Positions 15,442-23,757 of a stretch of DNA of 64,000 nucleotides are shown piece by piece. Numbering within the stretch: position 1 is the stretch's first letter; every line of letters begins with the position of its first letter. The stretch comes from Candidatus Eiseniibacteriota bacterium (lineage in GTDB: Bacteria; Eisenbacteria; RBG-16-71-46; CAIMUX01). Position numbers and translations under genes: made by a program. The DNA lies in contig JACKCR010000013.1 of assembly GCA_020633975.1 (NCBI GenBank), positions 43,967-107,966 on the forward strand, written 5' to 3'. Below the pieces are notes generated by a model that saw only the letters and a list, made by a program, of their open reading frames with translations, had not been told where the DNA came from and did not search any database.

Positions 15442-16053
15442 TCAGTAGGCCAGCGACGCGCCTTCTTCCCGGAAGCCGTCGCTACGTACGCTCCGGGAGT
15501 ACTCCGCGATCACGCGGTCTTCGAGAGAAGCGCGGAACGCTGTCGAGACCGGATGGCAAACGTCGCGGAACTTGCCGTCCCCTTCCTTGCGAGACGGCAT
15601 CGCAAGGAACAGGCGGCTTGGCCCCTCGATGACCTTGATTCCGCGGATGACGAATACCCCGCCCAAGGTGACCGAACACAACGCACGGAGTCGACCCTGC
15701 CGCCTTGGACTAACCCGCACCTCTGTGATCACGACTCCGTCTGGGTGTGGCCCCGACTCTCTCGTGGTCGTGGACGCGACGGGCCGTTCCCTCTTCGTGG
15801 GCACGAACTCGTCCCCTTCGGCCAAAGGTGTGTCGCGTTCCAGAATCGACCTGCTACTCCGATCCGCACCCATCGTCTTCCTCCAGTCCCGGACTTTCTC
15901 GAGAACCTTCGCTTCCAGCTCCGTCGTATCTATCTCGAGATCTTCGAGCGCGCGCCTCCGGTCGGCAGCCGTTTCCAGGTCGCCTTCCATTCCGGAGCAC
16001 AATCGGTCCCAGAGTGCGTCGTCGGCTGTCCGCCTGCTCTCATTCGTCATCAT
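15442..16053 (-). CDS. Protein with C-terminal SpoVG domain and novel N-terminal extension
   Basis: 203 residues. Residues about 107-190 match the SpoVG family closely: VVITEVRVSP at the start, VTLGGVFVIRGIKVIEG, LFLAMPSRK, then DVCHPVSTAFRASLEDRVIAEY. SpoVG proteins are short (about 85-100 residues) nucleic-acid-binding regulators. Here the domain is preceded by about 105 residues that I do not recognise, charged and helical (LEDLEIDTTELEAKVLEKVR) and then low-complexity. Its start overlaps the 3' end of the sigma-like gene by 14 bases, so the two are co-translated. A role in post-transcriptional or transcriptional control coupled to that sigma-like factor is inference. Confidence 0.82.
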   Translation of the reverse strand: MMTNESRRTADDALWDRLCSGMEGDLETAADRRRALEDLEIDTTELEAKVLEKVRDWRKTMGADRSSRSILERDTPLAEGDEFVPTKRERPVASTTTRESGPHPDGVVITEVRVSPRRQGRLRALCSVTLGGVFVIRGIKVIEGPSRLFLAMPSRKEGDGKFRDVCHPVSTAFRASLEDRVIAEYSRSVRSDGFREEGASLAY

Positions 16054-16618
16054 CTTTGTGTTCCGCCTTCCAGATCTTTCGGGACGCTTTCCGGACTCGT
16101 CGCATCTGCTCGTAGATCCGTTTGATCGGGCGATCCAGCTCCTGGGAGATCTGTCGAGGCTTGCGGCCCTCGATGAGGAATCCTTCCGCGACCGGCCAGA
16201 GCTCGTCTGGGAGCTCGTGCCTCAACCTGGTCATGAACGCTTCGTACGACCCGGCTTCCGGTGCGGACGAATCGCTCTCGCGTTCGGGGATCGTTGCGAG
16301 TGCGGACTCCCGAACGTAGTGCACGGTCCTCTTCTGCTCGGCACTCTTGACCAACGCGTGGAGCTTGCTGTCGATGATCGACCGGAAGGCGTCGCGGTAC
16401 CCGCCGTCGCAAGGTGGAAGAGTCCGCCGTTCCGAGAGCACGTCACAGATGGACTCGAGGACGATGTCGTCCGCGGTCAGGCCTCTCGGGAGCGAGCGCC
16501 GGTTCGGATTCCAGGTGTACCGCCAGATTCGGAACTCGGTATACAAACGCAAGTCGTGGATCAGCTCTCTCCATTCGTCATCGGAGAGTTGCTTCAATCC
16601 CTCGAGGTCGCTCGCCAT
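16040..16618 (-). CDS. Sigma-70-like (ECF-type) transcription factor
   Basis: 192 residues from the ATG at 16618; a TTG four codons upstream is an alternative. The N-terminal half (LTADDIVLESICDVLSERRT) resembles sigma region 2 with its DxV(x)ExxxxL pattern, and the C-terminal half (LPDELWPVAEGFLIEGRKPR followed by a helix-turn-helix RQISQELDRPIKRIYEQMRR) resembles region 4. It is more divergent than the two ECF factors near 46-48 kb. No anti-sigma gene is adjacent; instead it overlaps the SpoVG-domain gene. A DNA-binding role is probable, and sigma activity is less sure. Confidence 0.65.
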   Translation of the reverse strand: MASDLEGLKQLSDDEWRELIHDLRLYTEFRIWRYTWNPNRRSLPRGLTADDIVLESICDVLSERRTLPPCDGGYRDAFRSIIDSKLHALVKSAEQKRTVHYVRESALATIPERESDSSAPEAGSYEAFMTRLRHELPDELWPVAEGFLIEGRKPRQISQELDRPIKRIYEQMRRVRKASRKIWKAEHKDDDE

Positions 16619-16649
16619 CCCTGCCCCCAAGTCGATGTCCCGCTATCGC

Positions 16650-16785
16650 TGCAATCCTCTCTTCTCGCGGCACGTTGGAATTTGGGCGGGAATCTCTCGA
16701 AAGCAAGGAAAAATGCTCTAACCCGGGTATACCCTGGTGTACAAGTTCATGTGTACAGGATATTGGACTATCGCATCGGATTGCT
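16650..16785. promoter_or_regulatory. AT-richer control region of the sigma/SpoVG operon
   Basis: This stretch is visibly less GC-rich than its surroundings. It holds CCGGGTATACCCTGG and, close by, TGTACAAGTTCATGTGTACA, which contains TGTACA at both ends. The location just upstream of the sigma-like gene suggests promoter and operator sequences. No experimental or family evidence. Confidence 0.35.
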
Positions 16786-16810
16786 GCGTCTCGTCTTCCA
16801 GGGGGCGAGG

Positions 16811-17284
16811 TCACTTCCTCCGCTCGAACCGAAAGTCGATCGTGCGCACCTCGCCGTCACCAGGCCCTTCGATCCGGGCCGTCATGGCGTCGTCACCGTG
16901 TCGGGTGTAGAGGATCCTCTGCGGGAAGTCGTGCTCCAGGTTCTCGAAGACGGCATGGTCCTCGTCGCACTCCACGAGGAGGAATGGAGTCGGGAACGCG
17001 TTCTCCCTCGGCTTCGCGACATAGAAGACCTCATCACCGAGCCGCTCGAGTCGGAGGTACTCGGTCACGTGAGTCTCCTCGCCGGCCGTCACGTGGGCCA
17101 GGCCTTCCATCGTGTTCTCACTGACGCGGGTCCAGCTCTCCGTCGCCAAGCCACGTTTCGTCTGGCGGACCCAGTCGCCTTCGAGCCATCCGAGCATGTC
17201 GAAGGGAGCGCTCGCCGCGGCACCACCGGGGGTGACGGTCGAGGCTACGAGCAGGAACGTGAGCGCGAGCAGAATGGGGATCAC
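16811..17284 (-). CDS. DUF6265-family secreted protein
   Basis: 157 residues. The signal peptide covers about 22 residues (MIPILLALTFLLVASTVTPG). The mature pattern FDMLGWLEGDWVRQTKRGLA, then ESWTRVSENTMEGLAHVTAG, EYLRLERLGDEVFYVAKPRE and ENLEHDFPQRILYTR matches DUF6265, a small lipocalin-like beta-barrel family of unknown function with conserved Trp and 'NxxHDFPQ' motifs. It is predicted periplasmic. Single gene; the next minus-strand gene is about 400 bases upstream. Confidence 0.75.
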   Translation of the reverse strand: MIPILLALTFLLVASTVTPGGAAASAPFDMLGWLEGDWVRQTKRGLATESWTRVSENTMEGLAHVTAGEETHVTEYLRLERLGDEVFYVAKPRENAFPTPFLLVECDEDHAVFENLEHDFPQRILYTRHGDDAMTARIEGPGDGEVRTIDFRFERRK

Positions 17285-17690
17285 GGGAGCACTCCTCAGC
17301 GTGGGACGATCGTCCCGCGAGATTGGGCACGAGCGACCGTCCGTTGGCAGATCGACTCAGCGGGACGTGGCTTCCGGGACTGTCGGCCGCTGGCGTGAGT
17401 GGGTCAAGATGCCTCGACTGGGGAATCGTCGCGGGCGTCTCGTCGGGGTTCGAGGGCGTCGGGTAGCGCGCGGAGAGACGTGATACGCTGTGGATCAGTC
17501 TCGGCGCTGGGACTTGGCACTGAGACAGGCCGCGAGAGGGCGCCAACGTCCCACCCCGAAACGGTCGTAGGAGGTACCGAGGCGGAGCGGGACCATTGAC
17601 GATTCGGCAATCCGGCGGCTCAGCAGCCGGCGGATCAGTAGCCCGGCGACTCAGCAAGTCAGTACACGGGCACGTCGGCGTATCACGACT
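17285..17690. other. Intergenic region containing one dispersed-repeat copy
   Basis: No gene. Positions 17480-17513 (GTGATACGCTG, then TCAGTCTCGGCGCTGGGAC) match the right half of the dispersed repeat described at 30 kb, in the same orientation. A short run of CGGCGGCTCAG-like repeats follows at 17610-17660. Confidence 0.55.
17480..17513 (+). repeat. Dispersed palindromic repeat, partial copy
   Basis: GATACGCTG followed by AGTCTCGGCGCTGGGACT. The palindrome is changed from the consensus but still pairs over nine positions if G-T pairs are allowed. Confidence 0.6.
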
Positions 17691-19982
17691 TCAGCGCAAC
17701 AACACGACGCGCTCCTGTGACTGCTCGTGGCCGTTGCTGATACGCAGGTAGTACGTGCCGGAAGGAATGCCCAGCTCGCCGAGGTCGACGGTCCGGACGT
17801 GGCCCCCGGGTGCGAACTCCGACGAGAAGGCCGTCGCGACGTTCCGGCCTTGAGCGTCGTAGATCTCGAGAGCGACGTGCGACTGCGCCGGCGACTCGAA
17901 CGCGACGACGACCTGCCGGGTCGTCGGATTCGGGGCCACCTTCGTGATCGAGAGCGAGCCACTCGTCGCTTGTCCGGCGAAGGAATCCGTTCCGATGGTG
18001 CCTTCCGTCGAGAGTGCAGAGCCGTGCGCGAGTGAGCCCGTGGCGAGTGGCGAACACCCCCGACTCTCCGCGCCCATCCGCTCACACGCGGTCACGGTGT
18101 GGGCGGGCCCGGGTGCACAGGGGGAGTCGGGATCGAGACGGAGATCTCCAGCTTCCAGGTCACAGAAGAGCGGGTCCTGGGAGATGTTCCCGCGGCGGCC
18201 GTTCTGTTCTTGGATGTCCTCGATGTAGTCGCCTCCACTGTTCCCGAAGACGTCCGAGCAGCTGAGGACGACGTCCCCGGTGAACGATGTGACCGGATAC
18301 CGAGCATCGTTGAAGGCGAGTATCGAACGAGAGATGTCGAGATCTCCACGGAACACATCGATCATCCCGTAGTGAGTCGAGCTCACGAGGTTCCGGACGA
18401 ATGTGCAGCTTCGCACCGAGAGGTTCCCGTGTCTGACGTGGATGCAGCTATCGCTGACCAGGTTGCCCCAGAATGTACAGGCTTCGAAATCGACGGATGC
18501 GTAGCTGGCAAAGAAAGCCGTGGGGGCTTCGGAGTTCGCCACGAACCGCGATCCGCGAACCGCGACTGGCTCGGCGCAGTCGATTGCGTAGAAGACGGCT
18601 CCTCGGTTGTTGCGGAATGTGCAGTCCTCCACCTGGACGGCCGAGTTCCGAGCGAAGATTCCCGAACCCACCGGCCCGGAGTTGGTCTCGAAGACACATC
18701 CTTGGATCGTGGGGGACGCGCCGTCGATGAAGATGCCGGCGCCCTCTTGCGCGTGTCCGTCTCGCACCGTGACGTCCTGGAGACGGGTTTCGGCCGCTTC
18801 GCCGGACCGGAAGTAGAGAACGTGGTCTTCACCTTCCGCGTCGATGACGCAGGCGGCCGCATCTCCGCTTCCCGAGCGTAGGACGATCGACTTACCGAGG
18901 AAGTCGATGCCGCGGTTTCCGTCGCCGGAGAAGACTCCGTCGCCCAGCTCGATCACCGATCCATCGGCTGCGGCGTTGATCGCTCCCTGAATCGTGGGGA
19001 TGTCACCCGACCCGTCCGCCTCGACCCGATAGAACTCGTTGCCACATGGTTCAGGAGAGCACGAGACGCCTTCCCAGGTCCACTCGCCCCGATCGACGCT
19101 GCAGTGGGCCTCCGTCCGCACCTGGCAGGTTCCATCCTCGAAGCAGCACGCGCCGGTAGCGGCATCACACGCGTTCGACTCGCACGGGTACTGGGCGAGG
19201 TAGTCACCTCCGAGCCCGAGGCACTCGACTTCGGTGAGCACCCTGCACTCACTACCCGGGATGCAACATGCTCCCCAGACGCACGGATCCGGATCGCACG
19301 AATGACTGCTTCCGAGCCAAGTTCCGGCGCAGTCCACCTCTCTCTGGAGTTCGCAGACGCCGCTCGGAAGACAACACGCGCCGGCGGCGTCCGGGCACGG
19401 CAAGTACCCGAGCGCGTTGCCGAACCCGAGTTCTCCGAAGTCCGCGATCTGGTCGATCACGCCGGGAACGGCGTCGTCCACGAACTCGGCACCCTGCCAC
19501 GGGTGTGCCGCGAGACGGAAGTAGGTGTCCCGCCCGGGGTATGCATAGCCCGCGAACCAGTAGGCCTCGGTGACGTGCGATTCCTGTGCGGGGTTGAAGG
19601 TCACGGCCACGCCGGTACCCGGATCCGGCCAGTCGTTGTCCGGAAGCATGAAGTTCCCACACATCCCGTGATCCACGATTACTACCCCTTCGTCGTTGTA
19701 GTCGACGCCGAATACGAGCCCGGATAGGCGAGGGGAAGCATCAGGTGGGAAGGCCGCAAGGACCGACCATGCGTGGATGGCACCGTCATCACTAGGGAGT
19801 TCGGTGCCCAGATCTGCACAATCCGACGGGACCGGTGCCGCTTCGCAGTACGTCTCCTGGTCGCTGGTGTACTCGACCTCGGATAGGGCCTGGACGACGA
19901 TCGTCCCACCTTCGTTGACGCCGCCGAGGGCGAAGGAGCCAGATGCGGTCAGGATCAAAAAGGCGGTAAGGACGCGGGACAT
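17691..19982 (-). CDS. Cys-repeat and beta-helix surface protein with sorting domain
   Basis: 763 residues from the ATG at 19982, which follows AGGAGGT; the open frame continues upstream but only this start yields a signal peptide (MSRVLTAFLILTASGSFALG). Residues about 195-315 hold three tandem 'GACC' cysteine repeats (GACCLPSGVCELQREVDC; GACCIPGSECRVLTEVEC; GACCFEDGTCQVRTEAHC). Then comes a right-handed beta-helix (about 315-620: IQGAINAAADGSVIELGDG, VEDCTFRNNRG). The end is a C-terminal sorting domain (LEIYDAQGRNVATAF, then IPSGTYYLRIS). Predicted to be exported and surface-attached; ligand unknown. It stands alone on its strand. Confidence 0.82.
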   Translation of the reverse strand: MSRVLTAFLILTASGSFALGGVNEGGTIVVQALSEVEYTSDQETYCEAAPVPSDCADLGTELPSDDGAIHAWSVLAAFPPDASPRLSGLVFGVDYNDEGVVIVDHGMCGNFMLPDNDWPDPGTGVAVTFNPAQESHVTEAYWFAGYAYPGRDTYFRLAAHPWQGAEFVDDAVPGVIDQIADFGELGFGNALGYLPCPDAAGACCLPSGVCELQREVDCAGTWLGSSHSCDPDPCVWGACCIPGSECRVLTEVECLGLGGDYLAQYPCESNACDAATGACCFEDGTCQVRTEAHCSVDRGEWTWEGVSCSPEPCGNEFYRVEADGSGDIPTIQGAINAAADGSVIELGDGVFSGDGNRGIDFLGKSIVLRSGSGDAAACVIDAEGEDHVLYFRSGEAAETRLQDVTVRDGHAQEGAGIFIDGASPTIQGCVFETNSGPVGSGIFARNSAVQVEDCTFRNNRGAVFYAIDCAEPVAVRGSRFVANSEAPTAFFASYASVDFEACTFWGNLVSDSCIHVRHGNLSVRSCTFVRNLVSSTHYGMIDVFRGDLDISRSILAFNDARYPVTSFTGDVVLSCSDVFGNSGGDYIEDIQEQNGRRGNISQDPLFCDLEAGDLRLDPDSPCAPGPAHTVTACERMGAESRGCSPLATGSLAHGSALSTEGTIGTDSFAGQATSGSLSITKVAPNPTTRQVVVAFESPAQSHVALEIYDAQGRNVATAFSSEFAPGGHVRTVDLGELGIPSGTYYLRISNGHEQSQERVVLLR

Positions 19983-20333
19983 GGTACCTCCTCTCGAACG
20001 ATCGCGGTCCGCATGGCCGCACGTCGGGCGAGGGACGACGGATCGTTCTGTGTCTTCTCGAATCTCTTGTACACGGATCCGAACTCCCCATGGGGAGTGC
20101 GTAGACACGGAGGCAACGCTAGACCCGTTGGCTCCGCGGGGAGGGGCATCGGCAGATTACCATACTCCGGGGAGGATCGACGGTTCCGGGCGTGGTTCGT
20201 CTCTTGGGAGGCTTCGCTCGGCGGCGATCCGATCCGTCGACCGACTCGCTCGTCACGGTCCCTTCCCAACGGTCGGCCGTCTCGGCGGGTAGGAACGCGA
20301 GCGCGAGCAGAGCGGCTTCCACTGGTGCACTCC
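19983..20333. other. Divergent intergenic region, no gene seen
   Basis: Upstream region shared by the beta-helix gene (left, minus) and the lipoprotein gene at 20536 (right, plus). An 87-codon minus-strand frame (MLIVIRSVSCAVAGSPRSAP) looks faintly secretory but lacks a ribosome site and its C-terminal half is arginine/proline noise, so I leave it unannotated. Confidence 0.4.
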
Positions 20334-20452
20334 TGGGAGACCCCGCCACGGCGCACGATACGCTGCGAATCACTATCAACATTGGGAGCCAGCGTCACAA
20401 AAGCCCGCCGACAGAAGGGTTACGCCGCGAATCAGCTCGGCGCCGAGACTTG
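20334..20452 (+). repeat. Dispersed palindromic repeat, two degenerate units
   Basis: Unit one: GGGAGA, 18 bases, TACGCTGCGAATCACTATC. Unit two (20401-20452): AAGCCCGCCGAC, then GGTTACGCCGCGAATCAG and CTCGGCGCCGAGACT. Same orientation as the other copies. It ends about 85 bases before the next plus-strand gene. Confidence 0.65.
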
Positions 20453-20535
20453 CAGCCTGGCAAACGAACAGATGTCGCGTTCCCAGATGAGATGACGCCT
20501 CCAGGTTCGGACACGAACCAGAAGGAGACGTCGCA

Positions 20536-23500
20536 ATGAAGCTGTGGGGCCTCGGGATCATACTCGTATGGAGCGCGCTCGCAGTAGGTTGTAGCGATCG
20601 TGAGGCCGTCACGGCTCCCGGCGACGACGTCACGACCCTCCCGCCCGATCCGGACGGGATGCCGCTCCCCGGGCCACCGGAGGGGAATGCGCTGGACGCG
20701 GTCGTCTCCCTGGCGCCATCGCCCGTTTCCGATGCCGAACTCGACGGAAGCCGGATGACGACGCGGATCCGGGCCGTGCTCGCCCCGGATGCGACGGTCG
20801 GAGACGTGAACCGCGTTCTCGAGGAGAACGGCGCCGCCATCGTGAGCATGGGCGCCGGTTCCCCGATCGTGGTCCTAGTCGTCGATCCGGTGGCGACCGA
20901 GGAGGACGCTCAGGCGCTTGCGACAACTCTCGCAAGCACGGAGCCGTTCCTCGCCGCGTTTCCGGGGCGCACGTTCGGCACATCGGCGGCGACCGACGGT
21001 ACTCCCGGACGGGCCGTGGGTGGGCCGGTTGGGCCTGCTGGGCGGGCCGCGACCGCGACCACGAACGCTGCGACCAAGGCGGCTGCGACCAAGACCGCCG
21101 CGACCACGGCGACCACGACGGCTGCGACCACCATGGCGGCGCACGCTGCGGCGCCCAACCTCACGGCCATGTCGATCTCCCTGCCCGGCGGGTGGGATCC
21201 GAACGCGGAGGTGCCCTTCGCGCACCTCGAGCTGATGACTCTCCTTCAGACTTGGAAGACGCGGCCGCTTCTCTCGGACGACGTCCCGATCGTGCTCGCG
21301 GACCGGTTCGGCGACCTGCCCGAGCACGCCGAAGTTCCCGGACTCGGTTCCGTCGACGAGTTCGGCGGGTTCCACGGGTCGGATCCGACACCCGACGGGA
21401 GTCGCTATCGCGGGAACGACGGGTTCCACCATGCGGGGCTCATCGGCGCTTCCTGGGACGGTTCGTCCCTCGTCGGCATTCATCCCGACGGAGAGATCGA
21501 CGCCGTCGTCATCGGTGGACTCGACATGAGCGAGGTCATGCGCGAGATCACGAGTCGGCTCGAAGGACGGTCTGGTTCTCAGGTGCTCGTGACGCCGCTG
21601 AACTTCTCGTACGACCCGACCGTGCCGGTTCCGATGGAGTCCGCAATGCTCGCCGCGGAGTGGAAGTTCTATCTCCGGTCCGCCGGCCTCGAGGAGAGAG
21701 TGCTTCACATCGCGAGCGCAGGCGACACCGGCCTCCTCTCTCCGCTCTACTCCGTGAGCCACACAACGTCGCCATGGAACCTCGCGACGAGCTACTCCGA
21801 GCTGATCGACTACGTCGACGAGAACAATCCGACCGAGGCCGACCGTGCCGAGTTCGTCGAGTTCGAAACGATGCTCGGCATCGGGCTGGGGCTCGATTCG
21901 GGGCCGACGGACAACGTCCTCATCGTCGGAGCGAGCGGCGAACTCGGTTCGAACCTACCGTCGAGTTCGACTCTCCCTCATTTGATCACCCTCGGGTTCG
22001 AGATCCCCGGTCCGTGTGTCGAAGCCGACCCCGGTGGGGACGCATCGCTCTGCAACGGTTCGGAGGCTCGCTACACCGGTACGGGCGCAGCGGCGTCCCT
22101 GGTGGGAGGACTCGCGTCGTACCTCTGGAACCTCGCTCCCGGTCGCACACAGAACGAGATCCGGAACGCAATCGAGGTCGGCTACGCACGGGGAGGTGGT
22201 ATCGGGGTCGTCGATGCCTACCATGCGGTTCTCGCACTCGATCCCAGCCTCGCCGACCCCGCCGTCCGCGAGATGATGCTCGACGTGACCGGGGATCGAA
22301 GCGACTACCCGAACCTCGATGAACCGAACGGCATCTTCGACGAGAAAGACATCGAGGTGTTCCTGAACCGGATCCATGCACTCGACGGCTCGAGTCTCCG
22401 GGCGGGTGATTTTCAGTTCGACCTCAACGGTGACGACCTCGTCGACTCGGAAGAACGCGCGCCGTTCGATCTCGATGCGGATGGCTCGACCGTCGCCGAA
22501 ACCGTCCAGATCGACGTCCACGGAGAGACGCTGGAACTCGACGAAGGGGGAGTCACCGACGCGGAGATCCTCTGCTACTACGCGCACTCCAGTCTCTACC
22601 TCGGGAGTACGGAAGAGCGTGACCGACTCCTGGAGTGCGTGCAGCCCACCGGACTGTTCGTAGAACTTTCGCCGCTTCCCGACCGGGTCTCGGCCGACGA
22701 GTCGGTCGAAGTCACCGTCACCGCGGGCTTCCGTGCCGAAGACGGAAGCATCGAGCTGCGCGAAGGCGTGGAGATCTCGTTCGAGTCGGACGGTGCGTCG
22801 GTCCAGCCCCGCTCCGGAGTCACCGACGCGGCGGGCGCCTTCCGCGCGACCGTCACGTTCGGTTCAGACGAGAACGAGATGACCGTCGGTGTCTGGGCCG
22901 AGTCGGACGACGAGGAGGTCTACAGGGAGGAGACCGTGAAGCGACGGAACGAGATCGAGTTCGTCGAGCGATACCTCTACCTCGATGCCTCCGTCTTCTC
23001 CGTCTACAACCAGGACGTCGGGATCCCGGCCGTCGACATCGTCCGCCGATACACCTTCCTCGAGGAGGACGGAGCCGCGCGAGTCGACACCGTCCTCACG
23101 GAAGAAGGCGAAGGTAGCCGCGTCGGGATGACCGTGCGGGGCAACGTGCGCACGCAGGTGACGACGTCCGTGGAGCTCGGAGGGCAGGGAGGCCTGGACG
23201 GCGTTTCGATCTCCTCGACTTCCCAGGGAAGCATCACGCTCGAGAGCCCGAACTTCGACATCCTCAGCTATCAGGCGCAGGCAGACGGGAACGTCGATCT
23301 CTCCGTCGAGTTCCAGGTCTGGGGAGACCCTGCCACGTTCTCGCTCAGTGGGGTCGTCGGTTCGACCGACTCCGAGGTCTATCTCGACGGACCCGAAGGC
23401 GACATCTTCGAGTGCGACGAGGGCAGCGGAGGATGCGGTTCCATCAACCGGACAGGAACTCTGGCTCCCGGGTACTACACGTTCGCCGTCTACCACTCGA

Positions 23501-23604
23501 ACGGTGGGTTCATCCGATGGTACGAGAACTGCGACGGATGCACGGTGTCGGGAACTCAGTCGTCGCAAGGATTGCTGGATGTCGAGCTCGGTCTGAGCCA
23601 CTGA
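20536..23604 (+). CDS. Lipoprotein with catalytically degenerate subtilase domain
   Basis: 1022 residues; ATG 8 bases after AGGAG. Lipobox LAVGC with Cys19. A propeptide-like region (VNRVLEENGAAIVSMGAGSP) precedes an Ala/Thr linker (about 170-205) made of 15-bp repeats. The subtilase (S8) core spans about 245-560: the Asp strand is VPIVLADRFG with Asp256, but the His motif normally HGTHVAG reads DGFHHAG with Asp295, and the Ser motif normally GTSxAA reads GTGAAASLVGGLASYL with Gly517. So two of three catalytic residues are lost and it is probably not a protease. Calcium-loop/dockerin-like residues follow (DLNGDDLVDSEE), then an Ig-like domain and a long beta-rich tail with a late Cys cluster (CDEGSGGCG, CDGCT). 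Confidence 0.78.
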   Translation: MKLWGLGIILVWSALAVGCSDREAVTAPGDDVTTLPPDPDGMPLPGPPEGNALDAVVSLAPSPVSDAELDGSRMTTRIRAVLAPDATVGDVNRVLEENGAAIVSMGAGSPIVVLVVDPVATEEDAQALATTLASTEPFLAAFPGRTFGTSAATDGTPGRAVGGPVGPAGRAATATTNAATKAAATKTAATTATTTAATTMAAHAAAPNLTAMSISLPGGWDPNAEVPFAHLELMTLLQTWKTRPLLSDDVPIVLADRFGDLPEHAEVPGLGSVDEFGGFHGSDPTPDGSRYRGNDGFHHAGLIGASWDGSSLVGIHPDGEIDAVVIGGLDMSEVMREITSRLEGRSGSQVLVTPLNFSYDPTVPVPMESAMLAAEWKFYLRSAGLEERVLHIASAGDTGLLSPLYSVSHTTSPWNLATSYSELIDYVDENNPTEADRAEFVEFETMLGIGLGLDSGPTDNVLIVGASGELGSNLPSSSTLPHLITLGFEIPGPCVEADPGGDASLCNGSEARYTGTGAAASLVGGLASYLWNLAPGRTQNEIRNAIEVGYARGGGIGVVDAYHAVLALDPSLADPAVREMMLDVTGDRSDYPNLDEPNGIFDEKDIEVFLNRIHALDGSSLRAGDFQFDLNGDDLVDSEERAPFDLDADGSTVAETVQIDVHGETLELDEGGVTDAEILCYYAHSSLYLGSTEERDRLLECVQPTGLFVELSPLPDRVSADESVEVTVTAGFRAEDGSIELREGVEISFESDGASVQPRSGVTDAAGAFRATVTFGSDENEMTVGVWAESDDEEVYREETVKRRNEIEFVERYLYLDASVFSVYNQDVGIPAVDIVRRYTFLEEDGAARVDTVLTEEGEGSRVGMTVRGNVRTQVTTSVELGGQGGLDGVSISSTSQGSITLESPNFDILSYQAQADGNVDLSVEFQVWGDPATFSLSGVVGSTDSEVYLDGPEGDIFECDEGSGGCGSINRTGTLAPGYYTFAVYHSNGGFIRWYENCDGCTVSGTQSSQGLLDVELGLSH
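21061..21150 (+). repeat. 15-bp Ala/Thr repeats in the subtilase-like lipoprotein
   Basis: Units of the type GCTGCGACCAAGGCG recur with mostly 15-base spacing and encode AATKA/AATKT/AATTA pentapeptides in the linker before the subtilase core. Confidence 0.75.
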
Positions 23605-23757
23605 TCGGGGGCGGGCGGGGAGTGAGGACGCTGCCAAGTACCGGCGCTGAGAGCGCCGTCGAGATCGCCCGCCGAGTCTGTCGGCGGTTGTCCTTGGCTT
23701 GTTTGCCATCCAGCAATTCTGCTGGTGAGGACACCGAGTGCCAGGTAGCGTCTTGGG

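Noticed and set aside
15572-17398. 608-residue plus-strand open frame
   Set aside because: It runs antisense through the SpoVG, sigma-like and DUF6265 genes, which have clear families and signals; the plus frame has none.
20119-20382. 87-residue minus-strand frame with a weak hydrophobic start
   Set aside because: No ribosome site, basic low-complexity end, overlaps a dispersed repeat.
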